DNA of 64,000 nt. Source: Methyloversatilis sp. (GTDB lineage: Bacteria; Pseudomonadota; Gammaproteobacteria; Burkholderiales; Rhodocyclaceae). Both the position numbers and the translations under genes were made by a program. The notes beneath the pieces are model-generated. The model was not told the DNA's origin and did not search any database. It saw only the letters and a program-made list of their open reading frames with translations. Below are positions 57,584 through 64,000 of the stretch, piece by piece; the stretch's first letter is position 1; each line of letters begins with the position of its first letter. The DNA lies in the NCBI RefSeq assembly GCF_030698125.1, contig NZ_JAUYNV010000050.1:62001-126000 (forward strand). The letters are read 5' to 3'.

Positions 57584-58372
57584 ATGAAAACGCTGCTTTT
57601 CTACGACAGTGTGGTCGTTCTGAACCGCGACACCCACCGCGACCTGCATCTGAAGCCGCAGGACAACCTGCGTTTCGCCGCGAGCACCAACTGCGTGCCG
57701 CTGGCACTGGTCGAATTCGGCGACGTGGCGCGCGAGTACCCGATCGTGTTCGCGCGGCTGCCGGGCGGTCTGGTGCCGGTGGCGCTGCTCGGTCTGCGCG
57801 ACGCGGAAAATCTCTATCTGAACGAAGAAGGCAAGTGGGACGCACGCTACGTGCCCGCCTTCGTGCGCCGCTACCCCTTCGTCGCGGTGCAGGACAACAC
57901 AGCACCCGACAAGCTGCTGGTGTGCATGGACGAACAGTTTCCGGGCTTCAACAAGGAAGAGGGCGAGCGGCTGTTCGACGAGAACGGCGCCGAAACCCCG
58001 TTCCTGAAGAACGCGCTGGCGTTCGTGCAGGGTTACCAGAACGAGGCGCAGCGCACGGCGGAATTCTGCCGCGAGGTCGAACAGCTCGGCCTGTTGAACG
58101 AAATGAGCGCGATGGCCGAACTGAAGGATGGCCGCAAGTTCCGCCTCGACGGGCTGTGGGTGATCGACGAAGCGAAGCTGCAATCACTGTCGGCGGCGGC
58201 GGCAGTCGACCTGTTCCGCCGCGGCTGGATGGGTCTGGTGTATGCGCAGCTGCTGTCGCTCGGCCATCTGCGCGTGCTGCTCGACCGTACGGCGCAGCGC
58301 AGTGGTGATGCGCCGGCGGTGTTGGCCGATGGTGCGACCGCCCCGGCGGCCGAATCAGGCAGCGTTCACTGA
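57584..58372 (+). CDS. SapC family protein
   Basis: A 262-residue soluble protein with the SapC profile: PLALVEFGDVAREYPIVFAR, then YVPAFVRRYPFVA near residue 90, and DGLWVIDEAKLQSL. The name refers to an S-layer-associated protein in Campylobacter, but the family is widespread and its role unknown. A GGAAGG site precedes the ATG. It overlaps envZ by seven bases on the opposite strand. Confidence 0.75.
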   Translation: MKTLLFYDSVVVLNRDTHRDLHLKPQDNLRFAASTNCVPLALVEFGDVAREYPIVFARLPGGLVPVALLGLRDAENLYLNEEGKWDARYVPAFVRRYPFVAVQDNTAPDKLLVCMDEQFPGFNKEEGERLFDENGAETPFLKNALAFVQGYQNEAQRTAEFCREVEQLGLLNEMSAMAELKDGRKFRLDGLWVIDEAKLQSLSAAAAVDLFRRGWMGLVYAQLLSLGHLRVLLDRTAQRSGDAPAVLADGATAPAAESGSVH

Positions 58373-59796
58373 CCCTGTCTGTCGCGGCTGGCCGCTGCCG
58401 GTGGGGCGAGTGGCAGCCGCAGGCGGGCGATCAGCCCGCCGCCCTCGCGCTGCAGCAGTTCGAACCGGCCGCCGTGCGCACGCAAGGTTCGCTCGACGAT
58501 CGCCAGACCCAGCCCGGCGCCGCTCTGTCCGGTGCGCGAATTGTCCAGCCGCGTGAAGGGGCGCTTCAGGCGGTCGATCTGCTCGGGCGGGATGCCCGGG
58601 CCGCGGTCGCTGACGTCGATGCAGGCGTCCGGCCCGTCGATCACGCATGACAGTTCGACCGGCTTGTCTTCGCCGGCATGACGCAACGCGTTGTCGACCA
58701 GATTGTTCAGGCAACGGCGGATGGCAAGCGGCCGGAAGCGCAAGGCCGGCACCGGATCGAGCCGGGCGGCGCTGACCGCGAAGCCATGCCGCGTATAGGC
58801 CTGGGCGGCCTCCAGCACGAGGCTGGCGAGATCGCCTTCGACCGGTTCTTCGCCGGTGGTCATGCGGGCGAAGTCGAGAAACTGGCCGATGATCTTGTCC
58901 ATGTCATCGATGTCGGCACTCATGTCGCGCACCGTGTCCGGGTCGAGCCCGGCCATTTCCATGTCGAGCCGCAGCCGGGTCAGCGGCGTACGCAGGTCGT
59001 GCGAAATGCCGGCCAGAATGAGCGCGCGTTCGTCTTCCATGCGCGCCAGATCGTCGGCCATCTGGTTGAATGCGTGCGCCACCTCGGCGAGTTCTTCGGC
59101 GCCCTGCTCGGGCAGCGGGGCGGGGCGCTCGCCGCGGCCGATCGCACGCGCCGCGCGCTTCATCGCCGACAGCGGCCGGGTCACCCGGCGCACGATCAGG
59201 AAGGCGCCGCCGAGCGCGAGCAGCAGCGCGGCGGTGCCCCAGCCGACCACTTCAAGCGCCAGCGGACGCTCGATACGGTTGCGCGGCAGCATGAGCCAGT
59301 AATCGTCGAGGCCTTCGCCGTCGGAAATGCTGAAGCTGACGAACAGCCCGGTCTGGATGCCGCGCGACACGACGATGCGGGTGCGCGGGTCGAGCCGCTT
59401 GCGCAGTTCGTCCTCGATGGCGGCCAGCGAGCGGTCACCGGGTATGGGGTCGAAACCCGGAATATCGCCGTCGAGATAGATGCGCAGGCCTTCGCGCATC
59501 GACAGGTCGGTCAGCAGTTCGACGCGTCGCTGCGGATCGGCGCTGACCAGCGAAGCACGGGTGAGGTTGATGACGCTGATGATGATCTGCGCCGCCTGCT
59601 GCGCACGCGGCGCGCGTTCCAGCCACGCGTAGATGCCCGACCACGCGAGTACCGAGGCGGTCAGCAGGCCGGCCAGCAGCAGGAAGGTGCGCGCCAGCAA
59701 TGTGCGCGGCAGCAGCGGAAAGCGGCGCAGCGGCGCGCGCAGGGCCTGACTCGTCAGCCGGGCGAACCTGCCGCGGCGACGCGTGCGCCTTACCAC
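58366..59796 (-). CDS. envZ: EnvZ-like sensor histidine kinase
   Basis: A 476-residue membrane kinase. Two hydrophobic helices (residues about 31-54 and 181-203) bracket a periplasmic domain of roughly 125 residues. A HAMP linker follows, then the H box with His266 (AGISHDLRTPLTRLRLDME), the N box LNNLVDNALRHAG and the G box DRGPGIPPEQ. It starts with GTG. It is directly after the OmpR-type regulator gene, so this is the cognate pair. The usual role is osmotic and envelope control; the name is by layout and likeness. Confidence 0.88.
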   Translation of the reverse strand: MVRRTRRRGRFARLTSQALRAPLRRFPLLPRTLLARTFLLLAGLLTASVLAWSGIYAWLERAPRAQQAAQIIISVINLTRASLVSADPQRRVELLTDLSMREGLRIYLDGDIPGFDPIPGDRSLAAIEDELRKRLDPRTRIVVSRGIQTGLFVSFSISDGEGLDDYWLMLPRNRIERPLALEVVGWGTAALLLALGGAFLIVRRVTRPLSAMKRAARAIGRGERPAPLPEQGAEELAEVAHAFNQMADDLARMEDERALILAGISHDLRTPLTRLRLDMEMAGLDPDTVRDMSADIDDMDKIIGQFLDFARMTTGEEPVEGDLASLVLEAAQAYTRHGFAVSAARLDPVPALRFRPLAIRRCLNNLVDNALRHAGEDKPVELSCVIDGPDACIDVSDRGPGIPPEQIDRLKRPFTRLDNSRTGQSGAGLGLAIVERTLRAHGGRFELLQREGGGLIARLRLPLAPPAAASRDRQGQ

Positions 59797-59853
59797 GGGT
59801 GAGGAGCACGCGCGCAGCAGGTCGGTAGCTGACCAGCTGCCGCCCCGGCGTGA

Positions 59854-60582
59854 TCAGGCATGCCGTGTACCGTCGGGTACGAACACGTAGCCGAAGCCCC
59901 ACACGGTCTGCAGGTAGCGCGGCTTGGCGGGGTCGTCTTCGACCAGCTTGCGCAGGCGCGACATCTGCACATCGATCGAGCGATCGAACGCATCGTATTC
60001 GCGGCCGCGTGCCAGTTCCATCAGCTTGTCGCGCGACAGCGGCACGCGCGGCGATTCGAGCAGCACCTTGAGCAGCGAGAACTCTCCGGTCGTGAGCACC
60101 TGCTCCTGTTCGTCGCGGGTCAGCGTGCGCGCGGCGAGATTGACCTCGACCTGGCCGAAGTGCACCACGCGTTCGTCGAGCGCCGGCGCGCCGGGCGGTG
60201 GCTTCGGAGCCTGTCGGCGCAGCACGGCATTGATGCGGGCGACCAGCTCGCGCGGATTGAAGGGTTTGGGCAGATAGTCGTCGGCCCCCATTTCGAGACC
60301 GACGATGCGGTCGACCTCGTCGCCCTTGGCGGTCAGCATGACCACCGGAATCGTGTTGTCCTGGGCGCGCAGCCGGCGGCAGATGGCGAGGCCGTCTTCG
60401 CCGGGCAGCATCAGGTCGAGCACCATGAGGTCGTACAGTTCGCGCGCCAGCGCGCGATCCATCTGCGTGCTGTCGGCTACGGCCTTGACCGCGAACCCCT
60501 GTTCGCCGAGGTAGCGCTCGAGCAGGGCGCGCAGGCGGGCGTCGTCATCGACGATGAGGACCTTGCGTTTTTTTTCTTCCAT
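59854..60582 (-). CDS. ompR: OmpR-like two-component response regulator
   Basis: A 242-residue regulator: an N-terminal receiver with phosphoacceptor D56 (DLMVLDLMLPGEDG) and VMLTAKGDE, then a winged-helix output domain (VHFGQVEVNLAARTLTRD ... YDAFDRSIDVQMSRLRKLVEDDP). It is followed by envZ after 57 bases. A TAAG-poor upstream region separates it from the divergent small exported gene at 60764. Confidence 0.92.
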   Translation of the reverse strand: MEEKKRKVLIVDDDARLRALLERYLGEQGFAVKAVADSTQMDRALARELYDLMVLDLMLPGEDGLAICRRLRAQDNTIPVVMLTAKGDEVDRIVGLEMGADDYLPKPFNPRELVARINAVLRRQAPKPPPGAPALDERVVHFGQVEVNLAARTLTRDEQEQVLTTGEFSLLKVLLESPRVPLSRDKLMELARGREYDAFDRSIDVQMSRLRKLVEDDPAKPRYLQTVWGFGYVFVPDGTRHA

Positions 60583-60763
60583 GGCGCGATGCTACCCGAG
60601 CGGGTCTGCAGTATTCAATCCGCCGGTGAGCGCATGTAAGCGGCGCGGCAGGCGATAACGTGCGCTTACAAACCGTGGCGGTCTGCTCACATCCGGCTAA
60701 CAGCGGATGTTCAGGCTTGGTCCATCAACCAGTCAAGGCGGGAAACGCCACAGGGAGGCAGTG

Positions 60764-61093
60764 ATGAAAGGGTTCGGAATGATGGTCGGGGCATGTCTCT
60801 GCAGCGCATCGTTTGCCGTGTCGGCGGCCAGTGCGGTGTTGCCCCTGGTGCAGGCGGGCGGTGCGGCGAAAGTCGAAGTGCAGACACCCTTTGAACCCAT
60901 TCCGGCCCGGTCATCGGATACCCTGAAGCGCGATGGAGCAGGTACAGCATCGCCGGATGTGGCGCAGGGCAAGGATCAGGCGGCACATCTGGCGCGGCAG
61001 TACGCACTTCACCGCGCCAGTCTCTACCTCTACAATCCGGGTCGCATCGGGCCGATGGCGCGAGCGCCGGGCGGTGCCGCAGTTGAACAGTAG
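60764..61093 (+). CDS. Small exported hypothetical protein
   Basis: 109 residues with a signal peptide (MKGFGMMVGACLCSASFAVSAASA) and an otherwise hydrophilic, low-complexity mature part (ending ARAPGGAAVEQ). An AGGGAGGCAG site precedes the ATG. No family recognised. It heads a run of three genes leading to a DUF1501 protein. Confidence 0.6.
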   Translation: MKGFGMMVGACLCSASFAVSAASAVLPLVQAGGAAKVEVQTPFEPIPARSSDTLKRDGAGTASPDVAQGKDQAAHLARQYALHRASLYLYNPGRIGPMARAPGGAAVEQ

Positions 61094-61115
61094 CGACGGC
61101 AAGGAGTGAACAAGA

Positions 61116-61454
61116 ATGATGGGTGCAGACCTGACCAGCGTACGACGGCGGCGTGCCGTGCTGTGCTCGTGTATGGGCGCGGCGGTCATTGTTTCGACGA
61201 CGGTCGAGGCCGGGGAGGGCGAATCGGTCGGACGGCGTGATTTCGTCGGCGGCCAGTACATGGAACGCATCATGCCCGCCAGCGCCGAACTGCCGCCGAT
61301 GCGCCGCTTCGACGGCGAAGATGCGACAGCGGCCCGCCGGGCCAATTACGGTGATCAGCGCGGCCCCGGGCTGACACCGGAAGAGCGCCGGCAGCTGCGG
61401 CGCGATATCCGCGACGCATCGCGCGAGCTCTACCGCGACACGCCGGACCCTTAG
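61116..61454 (+). CDS. Small exported hypothetical protein with LTPEERRQLRRDI motif
   Basis: 112 residues, with a basic N-terminus and hydrophobic stretch (CSCMGAAVIVSTTVEA) and a charged C-terminal helix LTPEERRQLRRDIRDASREL. This TPEERRxLRRDIxxA motif recurs in small exported proteins of betaproteobacteria in my experience. The function is unknown. It lies 22 bases after the previous gene. Confidence 0.6.
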   Translation: MMGADLTSVRRRRAVLCSCMGAAVIVSTTVEAGEGESVGRRDFVGGQYMERIMPASAELPPMRRFDGEDATAARRANYGDQRGPGLTPEERRQLRRDIRDASRELYRDTPDP

Positions 61455-61485
61455 TCACATACCCCGCAGATCGGCCCGACGACCG

Positions 61486-62358
61486 ATGGACAGACGTCAT
61501 TTCCTGCAGTGCGCCGCGGCAGTGCCGCTGGCACGGGGGAGCATCGGGGCTGCCGAAGCGGCCCCCTGCGGCCGACTGCTGATCGTGATCGATCTGGTCG
61601 GCGGCAACGATGGCCTCAATACTGTCATTCCCCATTCCGATCCACGCTACACCGCACTCAGGCCGACCATCGCGATCGACCGAAAAAGCGGCTTGCCGCT
61701 TGATGACCGCAACGCGCTGCATCCGGCGCTGCAGTCCCTGATGCCGCTGTGGTCGGCTGGCGAACTGGCGGTCGTGCATGGTGTGGGCAGCGCCGAAGCC
61801 AGCCTGTCGCATCACCGCGCGGCCGAGCTCATGCAGGCCGCCTTGCCTGACTTTCCGTCGGCGGACGCTTCCGAAAATTCTCGAGAGTCTTCAACCGCCC
61901 CGTCCTCGCTCGCGCAGGCGCTTGAGCAGATCGCGTCCGGCGCGCCGCTGCAGTCGCTGCACCTTGCACTGCACGGCTTCGACACGCACGAGCGCCAGCC
62001 CGAGGTGCATGCCCGACTGCTGGCGCAACTCGCCGCGACGATGTCGGCGCTGCGCGCGTCGTTGCAGGCGTCGGGCCGCTGGCCCGACACGCTGCTGATG
62101 ACACGCTCGGAATTCGGGCGTCGCGCGGCGGAAAACCTCAGTGCCGGAACCGATCACGGCAACGCGGGTGTTCAGTTCATCGCCGGTGGCCGACTTCCAG
62201 GTGGCGTGTTCGGCGCACAACCTGATTTCGATCTGCTCGACCGACACGGCAATCCGGTGCCGCAGGTCGAAATCGGCAGGCTGAATCGCGAGGTCGCCGC
62301 CTGGTGGGCAGGTACGCCGGCCCGGTTTTTCCCGGCTGCGGCATTTTCCTCTGCATGA
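61486..62358 (+). CDS. DUF1501-like exported protein (short form)
   Basis: A 290-residue protein starting MDRRHFLQCAAAVPLARGS, a short twin-arginine-like leader. The core LIVIDLVGGNDGLNTVIPHSDPRY and the later LALHGFDTHERQPE and TRSEFGRRAAEN, DHGNAGVQFIAGG fit the DUF1501 (sulfatase-fold) family. Most family members are about 400 residues and paired with a DUF1800 gene; here the protein is shorter and no DUF1800 gene is present. It is 31 bases after the preceding small gene. Confidence 0.72.
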   Translation: MDRRHFLQCAAAVPLARGSIGAAEAAPCGRLLIVIDLVGGNDGLNTVIPHSDPRYTALRPTIAIDRKSGLPLDDRNALHPALQSLMPLWSAGELAVVHGVGSAEASLSHHRAAELMQAALPDFPSADASENSRESSTAPSSLAQALEQIASGAPLQSLHLALHGFDTHERQPEVHARLLAQLAATMSALRASLQASGRWPDTLLMTRSEFGRRAAENLSAGTDHGNAGVQFIAGGRLPGGVFGAQPDFDLLDRHGNPVPQVEIGRLNREVAAWWAGTPARFFPAAAFSSA

Positions 62359-62429
62359 GCGGGCCCGCTGCCGCGTCTTCGCGCTTTGCTGCCACCCTCG
62401 CACGGGGCCGATAACTGAGGTTTTCAGGT

Positions 62430-63974
62430 TCAGTCCGGACTGCTGACCCGTGCCGTCGGCTTGTGCCGGTCGAAGCCGTGCTTCTGCGCCACCCTGTTGT
62501 AATGGATGTGCGCATCGATGACGCTGCGCTCGCGTGGTGCCAGCGTGAAGGCGTCGATCAGGATGTTGCGTGCGTCCGTCGCGAGCGCGTCGTCCCAGGT
62601 CACATCCAGTCGCTTGATCAACGTTTCCAGTCGCGTCAGTTCGGCCTCGATGTGGTCGAGGTCGGGGCCTTCGGCGCGCTCGGCTTCGAGTTGCGCCGCT
62701 GCCGCCCTGGCACGATCGCGTGCCGACTGTGACTGACGTTTCAGCCGGTTCGGCAGCACGCCGGGCGCGTCGGGCAACGTGCTGATCAGCTGTTCGGCGG
62801 CGTCCTGCCGGTCGTTCTGCAGGCAGGCTTCGGCAAGTTCCGTCGTCGCCAGCGTGTCCGGCGTGCGCAGTTGTTCATGGGTCTTGAGCGCCTGGTCGAT
62901 GGCTCGACGCGCGCCTTCCTCATCGCCGTTGCGACTCAACCTGCGCGCCTCGATGACGTCGGACAGCACGGCGGCACGCTCGCTGTCGCCCAGCAGGGTG
63001 CGCATTTCCTTCATGCGCTGGTTGATCTCCGCATCGGTGTTATCAAGCCCGACAAGGCTTTTGATCAGCGTCAGGTGGTCTTCGGTACAGCTCAGCGATG
63101 TGCCTTCGGTGCGGTCGACCACCCGCCGCATGACGGCCGCCGCTTGCCCGACATCGCCCAGTTCGAGACAGATTTCGCCCAGGCTGCGCAGTCGCCGAAG
63201 GTTGTCCGGCGCGATCGAATCGGCGCGTTCGTAAAAGGTGCGCGCCTCGGCGAGCTCACCGTTGCGTTCGTGCAGTTCGCCGAGGAAATCATAGACACCC
63301 ATGAAATCCGGGAACTCCTCGCTGATCTGTGCCGCCAGCTCGGCGGCCTCGCGCGCCTCGCCGCGCTCACGCAGCACCATCGCATAGCCGATACGCGCCC
63401 AGGGTACGGAGTTGCGGGCGATGATGGCCTGATAAATTTCGCTTGCTTCATCCAGTCGGCCCAACGCGATCAGCGCTTCGGCGCGGATGCGCAGCGCGTC
63501 CAGTGCATAGCGCGGAGTACGTTCGACCACCCGGTCGCATTCGAGGATCACGCCCGGCAGATTGCGCTGGGCCATTTCGGCAAAGACCGTCTTCAGCGCG
63601 AGCTTCTTTTCGACGGCCCGCTCCAGCCGTTCGGCCAGCTGTCCGGAGGTGAAGGGTTTGAGCAGGTAGTCGTCCGGGGCAAATTCGGCTGCCGACACGA
63701 CGCGCGCGCGCAGGCGTTCGCCGGTGACGATGATGAACACCGATGACAGCGGCAGGATGTTGTTCAGCCGGAGTTCTTCGAGGGTGCGCAGGCCGTCGTG
63801 TTTCTCGCCGAAGTTGTGGTCGCACAGCACGACGTCAGGTGTCGTGGCGGAGCACTGGCGCAGCAGGTCGCCAGCGGTTCCGGCCATGGCGACGTGCTTC
63901 ACGCCGGCCTGCGACAGCTGCGTGCGCAGCCAGGTACGGACGACCTGATTCGCGTCGGCAATGACGACGCGCAT
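62430..63974 (-). CDS. Response regulator with TPR-like repeats
   Basis: A 514-residue protein. Residues 1-120 are a receiver domain: phosphoacceptor D52 (DVVLCDHNFG), K106 in YLLKPF. The remainder is helical with tetratricopeptide-like repeats (for example RYALDALRIRAEALIALGRLDEASEIYQAII). There is no DNA-binding or enzymatic output, so it probably works through protein contacts. The cognate kinase is not in the window. The ATG at 63974 lies near the right edge. Confidence 0.82.
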   Translation of the reverse strand: MRVVIADANQVVRTWLRTQLSQAGVKHVAMAGTAGDLLRQCSATTPDVVLCDHNFGEKHDGLRTLEELRLNNILPLSSVFIIVTGERLRARVVSAAEFAPDDYLLKPFTSGQLAERLERAVEKKLALKTVFAEMAQRNLPGVILECDRVVERTPRYALDALRIRAEALIALGRLDEASEIYQAIIARNSVPWARIGYAMVLRERGEAREAAELAAQISEEFPDFMGVYDFLGELHERNGELAEARTFYERADSIAPDNLRRLRSLGEICLELGDVGQAAAVMRRVVDRTEGTSLSCTEDHLTLIKSLVGLDNTDAEINQRMKEMRTLLGDSERAAVLSDVIEARRLSRNGDEEGARRAIDQALKTHEQLRTPDTLATTELAEACLQNDRQDAAEQLISTLPDAPGVLPNRLKRQSQSARDRARAAAAQLEAERAEGPDLDHIEAELTRLETLIKRLDVTWDDALATDARNILIDAFTLAPRERSVIDAHIHYNRVAQKHGFDRHKPTARVSSPD

Positions 63975-64000
63975 CTTGTCCAGTCCTTCGGTCGGCAGAA

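Overview
The window is GC-rich, densely coded chromosomal DNA, most consistent with a facultatively methylotrophic betaproteobacterium of the Rhodocyclales. Methyloversatilis is the best guess. This rests on a near-complete serine-cycle gene set, a betaproteobacterial trmJ-cysE-iscR-isc cluster and the general gene style; no rRNA or other marker is present to prove it. I recognised no tRNA, rRNA, CRISPR array, prophage or intact insertion sequence.

Layout. 1-3.0 kb: partial MFS/BT1-type transporter, cyclic-nucleotide-binding protein, AI-2E family membrane protein and a small unknown. 3.0-6.2 kb: error-prone polymerase dnaE2 behind a clear LexA (SOS) box, without imuA/imuB beside it. 6.8-11.7 kb: prkA-yeaH-ycgB (kinase, VWA-like protein, SpoVR) stress operon. 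11.75-14.95 kb: modE-like regulator divergent from modABC, with a palindromic operator between them. 15.4-20.5 kb: mutS, a vapBC pair, suhB and trmJ. 20.6-28.2 kb: cysE, then the whole Isc iron-sulfur operon (iscR, a second NifS-like desulfurase, iscS, iscU, iscA, hscB, hscA, fdx, iscX) behind two tandem type-1 IscR sites. 28.3-32.5 kb: pyrG-kdsA-eno-ftsB. 32.5-35.1 kb: envelope and small genes (NlpC/P60, SIMPL, gamma carbonic anhydrase-like).

35.6-48.8 kb is the metabolic centre: two divergent serine-cycle operons. The leftward arm is glyA-sgaA-hprA-mtdA-fchA; the rightward arm is mtkA-mtkB-ppc-mclA-ftfL. Together they take formate and methylene-H4F to serine, hydroxypyruvate and glycerate, carboxylate PEP, and cleave malyl-CoA to glyoxylate and acetyl-CoA. 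Enolase is nearby; glycerate kinase, malate dehydrogenase and a qscR-type regulator are not in the window. Intergenic terminators, hairpins and a repeat element punctuate both arms.

48.9-52.3 kb is an accessory patch. A stand-alone OLD-like ATPase-TOPRIM protein (candidate antiphage effector) lies between two direct copies of a parD/parE-type toxin-antitoxin module. The second copy carries a remnant of the ftfL 3' end, and both toxin genes are frameshifted by different deletions. Repeat debris and REP-like sequences lie around it. 52.4-64 kb: a c-type cytochrome, a TonB-dependent receptor with a Fur-box-like site, an FkbM methyltransferase, a BLUF blue-light sensor, a truncated globin, SapC, an OmpR/EnvZ pair, two small exported unknowns, a short DUF1501 protein and a response regulator with a TPR-like tail.
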